A stretch of DNA of 20,145 nucleotides, taken from the NCBI GenBank assembly GCA_003118195.1, contig BEXV01000248.1, forward strand, positions 267,944-288,088, in the 5' to 3' direction. The position numbers and the translations under genes are program-made. Origin of the DNA: Hemicentrotus pulcherrimus. Lineage: Eukaryota > Echinodermata > Echinoidea > Camarodonta > Strongylocentrotidae. Below, in pieces: positions 16,101-20,145 of the stretch. Under the pieces are notes generated by a model, which worked only from the letters and a program-made list of their open reading frames with translations, was not told where the DNA came from and made no database searches. Every line of letters starts with the position of its first letter. Positions within the stretch are counted from its first letter, which is position 1.

Positions 16101-17130
16101 AATCATATAACAGAATTCAAATAAGGATCAGCAAATGCTCCACTGAACTTCACTTCTGTTCATGCCACTACCGATATGCCAAGTCCAGAGAATTGTCCTA
16201 TAACTGGTATTTACATTTAATTGTCTTCATATTTTATAGAATTCTGAAAAACAGTCAAACAGGTAGCAAGATGGTAGATTTATTGGACCAAACATGATAT
16301 GTAACCTGCTTATGAATATTCCAAAGTCACAATTCATGCTATATTCTACATGGATCTAAAAATGAATTAAAAATAAATGTTACGCCATTTAACAAAAAAT
16401 TGTTCGGCCATACCAAGACAAGCAGTGATCATCTGAATGAATGATTAAACAAATTAAACACTCCTTGACTCCTTGAAATTAACATGATTGTATAAAACAC
16501 AGTGCATACCTAAACTTGATAGCTAATTCTTGTCCCCTCCTACCTTTTTTTCTACCTGCCTGCCTGCCTCCTTTTTCTACAATCATTATGTGATATTTGT
16601 TGCTAAAAAATCTGATTAGGCTAGCCCACATAGATTTCAAAACAGTGTAATTTCAACTTGTATTAAAAACGCATGGAAAATAAGAATCTCTGACATTTTC
16701 TACTTTGACACCATAATCCATATGGACCTATAATTACTAGCCATACAAGCGTGAATGTGTGTGGAAAATATCAAGTATAAAATTAAAATAAAGTGGAAGT
16801 GATATTGAAGCTAGAACCCCTCATTCCTCAATTTGAAGAACCAATAGTAATACTAGTAATAGTAAGGGGATATTACTCTACAAAACCAAGATAAGTGTAT
16901 ACAGTGCAGTAGACACCGTGCCTCAAATAGAATTGAACAGCTAGCCAAGCAGAAAAACACCTGCCTTCGAACTGTGAATGTGTGGAGTAAAGCGTACATC
17001 AACAGCTCCGCGGTACTGCTGCAGCACAAACTCTTTATGATTATCCTACAAAGTTGCTACTATAACCAACATTTTATCTCACCCTAGTCCTCGATTTTGA
17101 TTTTCTTCCGCTCCTCTGTCGTTCTGACAT
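1453..17130 (-). CDS. CEP135: CEP135/Bld10p/TSGA10-family centriolar coiled-coil protein (whole gene, about 18 exons)
   Basis: Joined coding segments are 17083-17130 (tentative), 15620-15748, 14910-15191, 13929-14079, 13007-13308, 12424-12570, 11551-11643, 10941-11003, 9159-9299 (broken), 8113-8228, 7412-7622, 6772-6940, 5873-5983, 4959-5144, 4159-4368, 3268-3470, 2593-2697 and 1453-2038. The product is almost entirely heptad coiled coil followed by a Ser/Arg/Pro-rich tail. Family hallmarks seen are SHLNIQ, ERDYYKGE, IQTNVKVLTSERDK, REKDALQMAVDEKTE, RENRRLQEDLATM and RELCVKLDSTKESLSRQL. In known relatives CEP135/Bld10p sits in the centriole and basal-body cartwheel and links SAS-6 to microtubules; TSGA10 is a sperm-tail and centrosome paralogue. 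By memory alignment exons J and K resemble CEP135 more than TSGA10. The CEP135 N-terminal quarter and one internal block of about 78 residues are not visible. A TSGA10-type orthologue remains possible, so the symbol denotes family membership. Confidence 0.85.
2396..2535. repeat. 69 bp purine-rich tandem duplication interrupted by an N
   Basis: Two near-identical units (from 2397 and from 2466) share TTTGAAGGTRAGGAGGAGAT and the following GGATATGGAAGGGAGTGGGT. The single N at 2465 lies exactly at the unit boundary, and the second unit runs into a G-rich stretch. This may be a genuine minisatellite or an unmerged contig overlap. It lies in the intron between exons P and Q. Confidence 0.85.
2593..2697 (-). 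CDS. CEP135: CEP135-like exon P (34 codons, split at both ends)
   Basis: The acceptor is CATACTCAG before 2697 and the donor is GAAAA|GTAAGT at 2593/2592. Phase 2 entry gives Ile and exit phase 2 completes Lys in exon Q. It encodes QTQSREIQTLRSRSSQQESE LERARRQLTSERFE, matching human TSQSRENTMLRAKVAQLQTD YDALKRQISTERYE. It ends the coiled-coil part of the protein. Confidence 0.9.
2698..3267. other. Intron between exons O and P
   Basis: AT-rich intron with a short GA microsatellite near 3034-3048. I see no repeat family, exon or RNA gene in it. Confidence 0.7.
3268..3470 (-). CDS. CEP135: CEP135-like exon O (67 codons plus 2 nt)
   Basis: The acceptor is GTTCCTCACAG before 3470 and the donor is AAGAT|GTGAGT at 3268/3267, entry phase 0 and exit phase 2. 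It encodes AEARTEDLKREVEMLRSQFG TERTTVRNLEMLIAGNREKE F ... LQLIKDRLALADSK. It aligns to human CEP135 SESDLLKKQLSNERHTVKNL ESLLATNRDKEFHSHL ... EIQLLKEKLTLSESK. The NR(E/D)KEF and LQL(I/L)K elements are conserved in both paralogues. Confidence 0.92.
3951..4114 (-). mobile_element. Hairpin-type non-autonomous DNA element, copy 1 (subfamily 1)
   Basis: The ends are AGAGTCAAACCCGTCTTAGC and, reversed, TACAGTCAAACATGTCTATT, imperfect terminal inverted repeats. Inside, GTGGCCACT...AGGTGGCC motifs recur. Reverse-complemented, it follows copy 2 (6594-6758) along its length with scattered substitutions, including the central CCTTTGTCGACAGGTTCTAC. No reading frame is present, so it would depend on a transposase elsewhere. 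Its right end lies 44 nt downstream of the exon N donor. Confidence 0.8.
4159..4368 (-). CDS. CEP135: CEP135-like exon N (RELCxKLDS signature, 70 codons)
   Basis: The acceptor is ATTCCACCAG before 4368 and the donor is CAG|GTAGGC at 4159/4158, phase 0 to 0. It encodes HLSTQQTYEMQISNLTRSLS ... QDEKDSVVQDLAAVRELCVK LDSTKESLSRQLTTKNIDYE Q. The RELC-KLDS-K motif is the strongest family signature (human CEP135 RELCIKLDSGKDIMTQQLNSKNLEFE; TSGA10 RELCIKLDSSKELLNRQL). This part belongs to the C-terminal region that, in relatives, is implicated in SAS-6 binding. A SINE lies about 30 nt upstream of its acceptor and a hairpin element 44 nt past its donor. Confidence 0.95.
4400..4664 (-). mobile_element. 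tRNA-derived SINE
   Basis: Read on the minus strand it begins GTGTCGTCGTCTAGTGGATA AGACTCCG (box A-like, near 4660-4632) and has box B GAGTTCGAATG at 4614-4604. A body of about 150 bp ends TTGCGCTATACAAGTATGGC followed by an ATT-type tail at 4412-4400. The two boxes have the spacing and wording of a Glu/Asp-type tRNA head. The GCGCTATA(C/T)AAGTATG-ATTATT end resembles SINE tails I associate with sea urchin and other marine invertebrate genomes (from memory). It is not a functional tRNA gene because the cloverleaf is degenerate. Confidence 0.75.
4959..5144 (-). CDS. CEP135: CEP135-like exon M (62 codons)
   Basis: The acceptor is CTGTTGTAG before 5144 and the donor is GAG|GTAAGC at 4959/4958, phase 0 to 0. 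It encodes DRENRGLLDNYRTAAAEAQR WETEATERTSESSNMRLELM and then KRLRERMDETEREVHE. It matches human KENQDLLDRFQMLHNRAEDW EVKAHQAEGESSSVRLELLS with the invariant Trp conserved. The same Trp is present in TSGA10 (AEDWENKARQ). Confidence 0.92.
5145..5872. other. Intron between exons L and M
   Basis: AT-rich intron without recognisable repeats, exons or RNA genes. Short open frames on both strands lack family similarity. Confidence 0.7.
5873..5983 (-). CDS. CEP135: CEP135-like exon L (37 codons)
   Basis: The acceptor is TGCACACAG before 5983 and the donor is AAG|GTAAAC at 5873/5872, phase 0 to 0. It encodes TVNQELESTLEEKVTLKTQV QDYIAEVARIEDMLAGK. Human CEP135 reads EISLELEAAVQEKEEMKSRV HKYITEVSRWESLMAAK, an ungapped match with the conserved YI-EV core. 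The exon is coiled coil throughout. Confidence 0.9.
6594..6758 (+). mobile_element. Hairpin-type non-autonomous DNA element, copy 2 (subfamily 1)
   Basis: It begins TACAGTCAAACCTGTCTATT and ends with the complement of TACAGCCAAATC. Internal GTGGCCACC and AGGTGGCC(G/T) motifs pair across a centre near 6675. It is the inverse of copy 1 in orientation. Apparent open frames here (MATEIGGLCRQV...) are translations of the repeat, not genes. The element stops 13 nt from the exon K donor. Confidence 0.82.
6772..6940 (-). CDS. CEP135: CEP135-like exon K (56 codons plus 1 nt)
   Basis: The acceptor is AATCGTCAG before 6940 and the donor is CAG|GTCAGT at 6772/6771. Phase 2 entry completes Glu and exit is phase 0. 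It encodes QAINDLGSKDREIRSLRRQL DSTRDELTDASRGRDVTIRE NRRLQEDLATMTRENQ. The recalled human CEP135 (NRDREINSLRRQLDAAHKEL ... ENRRLQDDLATMARENQ) is much closer than TSGA10 here, making this the best paralogue-discriminating exon. A hairpin element ends only 13 nt inside the following intron. Confidence 0.93.
6941..7411. other. Intron between exons J and K
   Basis: AT-rich intron. A short GT/GTGGT-rich stretch lies at 7250-7275. Nothing else is recognised. Confidence 0.65.
7412..7622 (-). CDS. CEP135: CEP135-like exon J (69 codons plus split codons)
   Basis: The acceptor is ATCAAAACAG before 7622 and the donor is TTGGA|GTAAGT at 7412/7411, entry phase 1 and exit phase 2. It encodes DMNANNALLREEINELRGTV SAIDREKDALQMAVDEKTER TLDLERELMDRGRTIADL. 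Human CEP135 has KTIGVIDKEKDFLQETVDEK TEKIANLQENL; TSGA10 has KEKECLQACLDKKSENIASL. The match is clearly better to CEP135, including DEKTE. Open frame continues upstream past the acceptor, which is chance. Confidence 0.92.
7723..8090. repeat. Diverged direct duplication of about 130-160 bp
   Basis: Unit 1 (about 7723-7882) and unit 2 (about 7963-8090) share, in the same order, AGGGTCTCGCAAGGGT / AGGATCTTGCTAGGGT, GTTACATAT / CTTACATAT, a (C/T)(A/T)TTAAT motif, and TTAGGAGACCACACACGTTTC / CTAGGGAACCACATAGTTTC. Divergence is high, so this is either an old tandem duplication or two copies of one unrecognised interspersed repeat. It lies in the intron between exons I and J. Confidence 0.5.
8113..8228 (-). 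CDS. CEP135: CEP135-like exon I (38 codons, split at both ends)
   Basis: The acceptor is TAATTTCAG before 8228. Entry needs two bases from the preceding exon. The donor is ATAA|GTAAGT at 8113/8112, exit phase 1. It encodes LITDQTEHSVEEYQRRLHIN SNNLQSAEERIVRLEERI. Human CEP135 reads LQRSVDDLQRRLSIKRGELESAQAQIKILEEKID here, so the exon is well supported although short. The split Thr codon is completed correctly by exon J. Confidence 0.88.
8385..8580 (+). mobile_element. SINE with Pol III-type promoter and Alu/7SL-like wording
   Basis: GTGGCGTGCGCCTGTAATCC followed by AGCTAACGGTGCAAG sits at 8395-8429, and a box B, GGTTCGAAAC, at 8457-8466. A body containing CTTTCGGATGGTGACGTTAA, CGGTCCCCAGACGTAAATAA and ACACGTCTGTAAAAACCC follows. 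The head reads like the Alu domain of 7SL (GTGGCGCGTGCCTGTAGTCC CAGCTACT). The tail resembles a conserved animal SINE tail of the kind described in many eumetazoan SINEs (memory, unchecked). It lies in the intron between exons H and I. Confidence 0.65.
8778..8838. repeat. Short inverted repeat (TGTATAAGACGCAC ... GTGCGTCGTATACA)
   Basis: Fourteen-base arms at 8778-8791 and 8825-8838 match in inverted orientation with one mismatch and are separated by 33 bases. They follow TACCGTAAATCTCCA. This is the form of a small foldback element or the palindromic end of a transposon remnant. Confidence 0.6.
9158..9158. other. Unknown base breaking exon H (probable closed assembly gap)
   Basis: On the plus strand the coding similarity begins just after this N, and sequence before it is noncoding, with no donor. 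The discontinuity indicates lost or unjoined sequence rather than a single miscalled base. Confidence 0.7.
9159..9299 (-). CDS. CEP135: CEP135-like exon H, 3' end cut by an N
   Basis: The acceptor is TTTGGCAG before 9299, phase 0. The 47 codons visible are AEQERNSSQSRVSSMQAMIN ... QVFKIEEAKEDASASKAQA. They align with human CEP135 ESEKYELKSKVLIMKETIES LENKLKVQAQKF. At the unknown base 9158 the frame breaks: the sequence beyond reads into a stop within three codons and no donor is visible. Counting against the human protein, only one or two codons separate this point from exon I, so the break lies almost at the true exon end. Confidence 0.82.
9550..9573. repeat. 24 bp near-perfect palindrome
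   Basis: Arms ACCACTGACCT (9550-9560) and AGGTCAGTGGT (9563-9573) are perfectly complementary around a 2 bp centre. A partial echo, ACCACTGATCCCTAGGTCA, lies near 9466-9484. It is in the exon G to H intron. There is no terminator-like context, and it may be a transposon end-joining scar. Confidence 0.75.
10080..10390 (+). repeat. Purine-rich (GA)n low-complexity tract of about 300 bp
   Basis: The plus strand is dominated by GAGAGA runs (for example 10142-10161 and 10263-10284) mixed with GAAGAAGAA and imperfect GGAGA units. It does not encode a credible protein on either strand. It sits within the interval from which conserved CEP135 coding sequence is missing, and such a tract is a plausible reason for assembly failure nearby. 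Confidence 0.85.
10501..10501. other. Unknown base, probable closed assembly gap
   Basis: The N lies in the interval between exons G and H where the family requires about 78 further residues, none of which can be found on the minus strand from 9300 to 10940. The missing exon or exons were probably lost here or at the adjacent purine tract. Confidence 0.6.
10941..11003 (-). CDS. CEP135: CEP135-like exon G (21 codons)
   Basis: The acceptor is TGATCACAG before 11003 and the donor is CAG|GTAAAC at 10941/10940, phase 0 to 0. It encodes IQTNVKVLTSERDKVNLLYQ Q, matching human CEP135 IQSNVKLLTAERDKLSVLYNE and TSGA10 IQGNVKVLKSERDKIFLLYEQ. It is followed in the transcript by a break. The next family segment (AQEELS ... 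LSDLRRI ... LEKTIEHL in human) has no counterpart between here and exon H. Confidence 0.9.
11004..11550. other. Intron between exons F and G
   Basis: AT-rich. A plus-strand open frame from 11251 runs antisense through exon F and shows no family resemblance, so it is not called. No repeats are recognised. Confidence 0.65.
11551..11643 (-). CDS. CEP135: CEP135-like exon F (31 codons)
   Basis: The acceptor is GTTTGCAG before 11643 and the donor is GAG|GTAACA at 11551/11550, phase 0 to 0. It encodes SIADEAEMVNLKRERNELQS LVDKFERHMSE. This is the segment where human CEP135 (LITRERDELQRMLERFEKYMED) and TSGA10 (DREELKCMLEKYERHLAE) still resemble each other, so it confirms the family but does not separate the two paralogues. 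The opposite strand carries an unrelated open frame that is a by-product. Confidence 0.9.
11644..12423. other. Intron between exons E and F
   Basis: AT-rich intron of 780 bp. I see no exon, repeat family or RNA gene. Confidence 0.65.
12424..12570 (-). CDS. CEP135: CEP135-like exon E (second, degenerate ERDxYK module)
   Basis: The acceptor is CTCAACAG before 12570 and the donor is TTG|GTAAGT at 12424/12423, phase 0 to 0, 49 codons. It encodes SATHYEAIIRVLEDEKSFYK REYEALKVLR followed by a short KASPAKKD linker. The central part repeats the exon D pattern (LEEERDYYKGEVELL against LEDEKSFYKREYEAL). I do not recall an equivalent in human CEP135 between the LDTFLKGIEEERD segment and the RERDELQ segment. 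It therefore looks like an internal module duplication, or an ancestral module lost in mammals. Confidence 0.85.
12783..12975 (+). mobile_element. Hairpin-type non-autonomous DNA element, copy 3 (subfamily 2)
   Basis: The ends are TACAGTGAAACCTGTCTATA and, reversed, TACAGTCAAACCTGCTTTAG. It has the same termini as copies 1 and 2 but is about 28 bp longer, and GTGGTCTTTATAG replaces GTGGCC. AGGTGGTCTTT occurs three times internally, giving tandem as well as inverted symmetry. It ends 31 nt beyond the exon D donor. Confidence 0.82.
13007..13308 (-). CDS. CEP135: CEP135-like exon D (ERDxYK module and basic SP-rich linker)
   Basis: The acceptor is CATTCAG before 13308 and the donor is AAG|GTACAG at 13007/13006. 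Phase 1 entry completes Glu and exit is phase 0. It encodes RELVLELERMRKK, a run of six glycines, then VENYMKALEEERDYYKGE VELLNRIIR. A low-complexity basic linker rich in RSP/GSP/SRTGSP follows and looks a likely proline-directed kinase target. The human CEP135 counterpart is LTLEVERMR ... LDTFLKGIEEERDFYKKELERL. The SP-rich linker is longer than in the recalled human protein. One hairpin element ends 31 nt beyond the donor. Confidence 0.92.
13309..13928. other. Intron between exons C and D
   Basis: Mixed-composition intron with no recognisable repeat or RNA gene. The 13509-13694 plus-strand open frame lacks family similarity. Confidence 0.6.
13929..14079 (-). CDS. CEP135: CEP135-like exon C (50 codons plus 1 nt)
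   Basis: The acceptor is GGATCAG before 14079 and the donor is AATG|GTAAAA at 13929/13928, entering in phase 0 and leaving in phase 1. It encodes ERKNLLDDIDSLRTDGAVKH ... KLSHQVNKLTSN plus the first G of a Glu codon completed by exon D. The matching human CEP135 stretch is ...DLETVVHQLEQEKQRLSKKVESFAVTE. The sequence is continuous coiled coil. A second reading, through the donor in the same frame, gives only a short extension before a stop. Confidence 0.88.
14606..14882. mobile_element. 277 bp hairpin element with 60-80 bp terminal inverted repeats
   Basis: The left arm GGGGGGTGTTTCGCAAGGAT C... and the reversed right arm GGGGGGTGTTTCACAAAGAT C... match for about 62 bp, continuing through GTTGGACTT(T/A)A and AATTATGG with scattered differences, and further through GGA(G/A)AGCCA. 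The centre is very AT-rich and has no open frame. This is the classic layout of a foldback/MITE element. It lies in the exon B to C intron, with one end 27 nt from the exon B donor. Confidence 0.88.
14910..15191 (-). CDS. CEP135: CEP135-like exon B (94 codons)
   Basis: The acceptor is GTGGAATAG before 15191 and the donor is CAG|GTAATA at 14910/14909, phase 0 to 0. It starts IEYLQQANRELDRELKD and continues through a charged coiled coil (NEELAGELRDVDRLAKRL, ADKDLFEAKAEI). It aligns without gaps to the human CEP135 segment beginning VDFLQQANKDLEKRI and containing LTEIDQLAQQLERHKEE and ADKELGEAKKEI. It is the longest conserved internal exon apart from D. A 277 bp hairpin element ends 27 nt downstream of its donor. 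Confidence 0.92.
15192..15619. other. Intron between exons A and B
   Basis: No repeats or additional exons are recognised. The 15128-15514 plus-strand open frame overlaps exon B antisense and is not called. Confidence 0.6.
15620..15748 (-). CDS. CEP135: CEP135-like exon A (43 codons)
   Basis: The acceptor is ...TTTCTAG at 15750-15749 and the donor is CAG|GTATGT at 15620/15619, phase 0 to phase 0. It encodes VDNRDQEISRLSRQLEGGRP... ending RLVSHLNIQ. In human CEP135 the corresponding stretch reads EREIERLSVALDGGRSPDV ... KLIAHLNIQ, a strong collinear match (recalled, not searched). This block is absent from human TSGA10, which argues that the gene carries CEP135 architecture. It is the most upstream exon with clear homology in the window. 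It contains an in-frame Met (DVMSTEAK) that could serve as an alternative start. Confidence 0.9.
15749..17082. other. Presumed first intron of the CEP135-like gene
   Basis: Mostly AT-rich. I searched the minus strand by eye for the conserved CEP135 N-terminal segments (the KRLDQLGY and DLLQVADNRIQELQ regions) and found nothing convincing. A 28-codon open stretch at 16961-17045 between TAG and CAG|GTGTTT is not accepted as an exon (see rejected items). Confidence 0.5.
17083..17130 (-). CDS. Candidate first coding exon of the CEP135-like gene
   Basis: An ATG at 17130-17128 (context CAAAATGTC) opens 16 codons, MSERQRSGRKSKSRTR, ending AGG directly before GTGAGA at 17082-17077. The exon ends in phase 0, which matches exon A (starts in phase 0 at 15748). 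The short basic Ser/Arg peptide is reminiscent of the basic N-terminus of mammalian TSGA10, not of the CEP135 N-terminal domain. The support is the donor, the phase fit and the position just below a GC-richer, promoter-like stretch. There is no homology proof. If it is wrong, the gene starts further upstream or at the internal Met in exon A. Confidence 0.4.
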
Positions 17131-17520
17131 TTTGAGTGCTCAAATTTATATCCATGCAAAGGAAATTGTAATACAAAATAGAGCTGTACTATTAACAGAT
17201 ATAGCAGCCGACAGTGCGATCGGCTGTACTACCAGCACACACACATAAGCACCAGCTGTTCTTGTAGTAGTATTTGTATTTGCATTTGCATTCAAATCCT
17301 AACTGAATTTTCCACCGCATTCAACGATCGGGGTGTACCCTCTGACCCCTCCCTATTGTAAACGGAGATCCATCGATTTTTTTTCTCTCTCGCTCTTTTC
17401 ATTCATTTCCAGCTGATGACCAAGGACACCGCGCGCTTCAACGATCCCCGACAAGAAAAGAATGATTTATTACCCTGGCCATTTTGTCATGTTATGTGCA
17501 TATGTTGATGAGGTGGACGT
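17131..17520 (-). promoter_or_regulatory. Possible promoter/5' UTR zone of the CEP135-like gene
   Basis: Upstream of the candidate first exon the sequence becomes richer in CG dinucleotides (ACCGCGCGC near 17430). It carries the repeated phrase TTCAACGATC (about 17324 and 17429), followed by CGGGG and CCCG respectively. There is no clear TATA box at a fixed distance. This is positional inference only. Confidence 0.25.
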
Positions 17521-18137
17521 TGAAAAAAATGACTAATACTATTTCCCATCAATGAAACACGGCGGCATCACTTTGCCATGCTGCAGTACATTAGCATATA
17601 ATTGTATACTCGTGCCTAGCAACTTTATCAGTGGGTTGATCCATTAATCTGATGGGGGATTACGTGTCGCTTTAATAGTAAATACCGTAACTGTAAATAT
17701 TTGCGGCTAAGTATAACATTTGCGCAAAGGGGAGGGGGCGGGTCACGAAATACATGTATTGCAATGGCATGGTCGCTATACGTACGATCATATGGATCAA
17801 GCAAAAATCAAGCTCGATTATATTAGCCCCTCAACCTTGTAAATTCTACTGTACTAATAGTCACACCGCCAGCCCAACTCGATGACGATTTCAAACTGAC
17901 CGACTCTTTTACCCAGGGTGATATCATTTTCGATTCGATTTGATGTCTTGTGACTATGGGGAATAATGCTGCGTTTAATTATACGATCCTAGAATAGATC
18001 TTTAAACTCTCATCTCCCTGAATAGATCATCTCAAAAAATATTTGTCAGATCACCACTACATGAATCTGTAATTGTGGTTTCCAACATAAAGGGGGCGGG
18101 GAATCACCACTCATTTCCTTCATCAGAGTTTGTCACA

Positions 18138-18315
18138 CCCCCCCCCCCCCTTCTTCTTCTACTTCTCCTCCTTCTACTACTGTACTACCAATTTTTTCCT
18201 TTTCTTCTCCTTATTCTTTTTCTTTCTTCTTCCTTCGCTCTTCTCCTTCTTTCTCCTCTCATTTTCTTTTTCTTTCCCCTCTTCTTCCTCTTCTTCTTTT
18301 GTTTTGTTTTTCCTT
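18138..18315 (+). repeat. Polypyrimidine (C/CTT)n tract of about 180 bp
   Basis: A run of C is followed by TTC/TCC/TTTC units with hardly any purine to about 18300. Open frames through it (poly-Leu/Phe/Ser or poly-Lys/Arg) are low-complexity artefacts. It is intergenic, about 400 bp upstream of the putative bidirectional promoter. Confidence 0.85.
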
Positions 18316-18726
18316 CTTGTCTATATATCTTCTTAATATACAAGAGTACAACTCCAAACTCCATTTGAGAATGTGCTTCGGGGAGTGGAGGTATTGTCAT
18401 ACATAAAACAAGCACGTTATTGTTTACATAGGCATGTCTAATATTGACTATGGTTCAGACTTCAGAATCTGGCCGATTCAATATTTTAACCATGGACCTA
18501 CTTGTTTTAACCAGGGACTTGCTATAGACTATCTCCACCAAACATAATGCGATCTTCCTCCACTTACTTTCTGCAAGCCACATATTTTGGTGGACCTCAA
18601 AATTCTACGTACGCGGCGAGAAGAAGAAAAATATTTAGGCTCGGAGTTATTATTAGGCCTACCACAGAACTAAAAATACTGTAGAACTTATAATGCTCGT
18701 ACGGATTCGAAAAATGTAGCCCTTAC

Positions 18727-18831
18727 CCGCCATCTTCGTTAGTCCTATCCTCTGTGTTGTGTACGACGCTTTTTCTTTTTTCAACGATAGTCGACACGAT
18801 TTGATTTGTGATTTAGTGTTTACCAAGCACT
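18727..18831. promoter_or_regulatory. Putative bidirectional promoter with YY1-like GAAGATGGCGGG
   Basis: On the minus strand GAAGATGGCGGG (18737-18726) matches the YY1 consensus AANATGGC(G/C)GC except at the last base. The ATG inside it (18733-18731) is followed after ATGGCGG by the strong donor GTAAGG. About 100 bp to the right a THAP-type ATG starts on the plus strand. A YY1 site overlapping a start codon and the head-to-head spacing are typical of TATA-less divergent promoters. Which minus-strand gene uses this exon is unknown; a 5' exon of the CEP135-like gene is one option. Confidence 0.4.
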
Positions 18832-18899
18832 ATGCCGTTTTGTACGTCATTAAACTGTACTAATCGTCAGAAGAAAGGGTGCGGAAAGACTTTCCACTG
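18832..18899 (+). CDS. First exon of a THAP-domain (C2CH zinc finger) protein, partial gene
   Basis: The ATG at 18832 opens MPFCTSLNCTNRQKKGCGKT FHW. This is the THAP N-terminal signature: Met-Pro, Cys4-x4-Cys9, x-Asn-Arg, then a Gly and Phe-His before the expected F/W-P. It ends CACTG|GTAAAG at 18899/18900 (phase 2), the usual place for the first THAP intron. THAP domains bind DNA through this zinc finger; many such genes are transcription factors or derive from P-element-like transposases. The invariant downstream Trp and C-x2-H-F part must lie in exon 2, which I cannot find before 20145. Reading through the donor gives an immediate TAA. Confidence 0.75.
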
Positions 18900-20145
18900 G
18901 TAAAGTGAATCGATCGATGAAGTAATGAATTATTAGGGTCAAATTAGTCTATCAGTGATGTGTAAGTATTTGCATTTTGTAATACGTAGTCCCGTCTGTT
19001 CATCTTAGTACGATTAATGTTGATAGCTTACAAGTTACAGTTTACTGCAGGAACAGACAGACAACGATGTAAGCCTACTATTCCTAAGATGTATTTTACT
19101 CTGAAATTGGAGTTGATTCATTATTTTAATTTAACACTGCCACGGCATGCTATTTTCATGTTTATTTTAGCATAGACCTCGCTTGGCTACAGAAAAAATA
19201 ACAAAACTAACATTGTTTGTGCTGTGTGTTTGTCGTTGTTTGCGCTATTGCCTTACTGTCACGAGTGATGTGTTTGTGTTGGATTACTGTGCAGCAAAAT
19301 TGGTTAAATTATAATGTTAAAGATGAAATTGAGAAGTGGTCATGCGATTGCATTGTAAAATAAACGGTGTGGAATCGACTAGAAAAGGTTGATCACCTAG
19401 CATATAAGAATTTGTGTGTATTGCAAGGTTCTGGAATTATCAAAATGATAAGAAATTTGGTAAAGTTACAAACACTGTACACAGAAAGATGTATATGGGA
19501 CTACACGAACACGTGGCGAAATTTAGAATATGAAGGCATTTGAAGAGCCATGCTTTTCGGGGAACTTGTCGTATCTGATGTTCTTCCACACTTGCATTAT
19601 AACAAATGATAAAGTTCACGAAATATTTTTCACCTCTTCCCAGAACTCAACCTTCTCTTTAATGCCTGTCAAAGATTAATGTTTGAGTCTCAAACTGTTT
19701 GACACAAGCATGTTAAGTATTTATTGCCACTTTTTGTGATTTCTTAAATATTTTCTAAAAGAAGTATGATGTAGTAGACAGACATAAATTTTCCAAAGAA
19801 AATCACAACTTACGAATATACAAGTTCAAGGACCAGGCCAACTTTATCAGATACAGTGTAAGTCAAAAAAAAAGGTTTGCACCTAGAAAATTGCTAATTA
19901 TTATTATTTTTCAAAATCATCTATGAACAGTAAATTATTATCCTTACGAAAGTTTTATCCCAAATCATTTGGTATCATTTGTATGTGTTCATGCTTGGAT
20001 GAACAGGAGGTATTGTTTAAAAGAGTGCAAAAATCGACTTACGCCAGTAATGCTTATTATGTGATGTCTGAATAAAACAATTGGGATTTGGGTATTAATT
20101 CGGTCTTTGCAGATCCAAATTAAATTCTCAACAAAATTAATCATG
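18900..20145 (+). other. First intron of the THAP gene (to the window end)
   Basis: AT-rich and without a plausible second THAP exon. The acceptor-like TTTATTTTAG at about 19161-19170 is followed by a frame that stops within ten codons and has no THAP motif. No repeats or RNA genes are recognised. Confidence 0.5.

Noticed and set aside
16961..17045. 28-codon open stretch DNHKEFVLQQYRGAVDVRF... on the minus strand between an AG and a GT
   Set aside because: It would leave a 37 nt intron to the candidate first exon, ends in a weak donor (GTGTTT) in phase 1 incompatible with exon A, and matches no CEP135 segment that I know.
18075..18415. Leu/Phe-rich and Lys/Arg-rich open frames
   Set aside because: These are translations of the polypyrimidine tract, and the composition is fully explained by simple repeats.
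19161..19200. Possible second exon of the THAP gene after TTTATTTTAG
   Set aside because: The frame joined to exon 1 stops within ten codons and lacks the FP, Trp and C-x2-H-F elements required after the first THAP exon.
1..20145. CRISPR arrays, bacterial operons, viral genes or RNA genes such as rRNA
   Set aside because: No regularly spaced repeats, Shine-Dalgarno-spaced genes, viral motifs or rRNA signatures are visible. The gene structure is eukaryotic.

Overview
The window is a piece of an intron-rich animal genome. Coding exons of about 60-300 bp with balanced base composition are separated by AT-rich introns of roughly 430-1640 bp. All introns checked follow the GT-AG rule, and repeats of types common in marine invertebrates are scattered through them (a tRNA-derived SINE with an ATT-type tail, hairpin-type non-autonomous DNA elements). 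An invertebrate, probably a marine deuterostome such as an echinoderm, fits best, but the sequence alone does not prove the species. No bacterial, plasmid or viral organisation is visible.

One gene dominates the window. It runs on the minus strand from about 17.1 kb or 15.7 kb down to a stop codon at 1453-1455. Seventeen conserved exons (called A to Q here, in transcription order) encode a long coiled-coil protein of the CEP135/Bld10p/TSGA10 family (centriole cartwheel and sperm centrosome proteins). From memory of the human proteins it is collinear with CEP135 from the segment before HLNIQ to the C-terminus, and it is closer to CEP135 than to TSGA10 in exons J and K. Splice phases agree across every junction that can be checked. 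About 1,070-1,085 residues are visible. About 78 residues between exons G and H, and a residue or two at the end of H, are missing at single-N breaks (10501 and 9158) that look like closed assembly gaps. The conserved CEP135 N-terminal quarter is not seen. A small phase-compatible candidate first exon lies at 17083-17130.

At the right-hand end a second gene starts on the plus strand. Exon 1 (18832-18899) encodes the first part of a THAP C2CH zinc finger. About 100 bp upstream, on the minus strand, is an ATG embedded in a YY1-like motif followed at once by a splice donor, so this looks like a compact bidirectional promoter. The rest of the THAP gene lies beyond the window.

The introns hold the main unexplained structure. 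There are three copies (two subfamilies) of a 165-193 bp hairpin element with TACAGTCAAACCTG ends and one 277 bp hairpin element with GGGGGGTGTTTC ends. All four end 13-44 nt downstream of a 5' splice site of the CEP135-like gene. Also present are two SINEs (one with 7SL/Alu-like wording at its head), a diverged tandem duplication, a large purine-rich tract, and a 69 bp duplication sitting exactly on an N.
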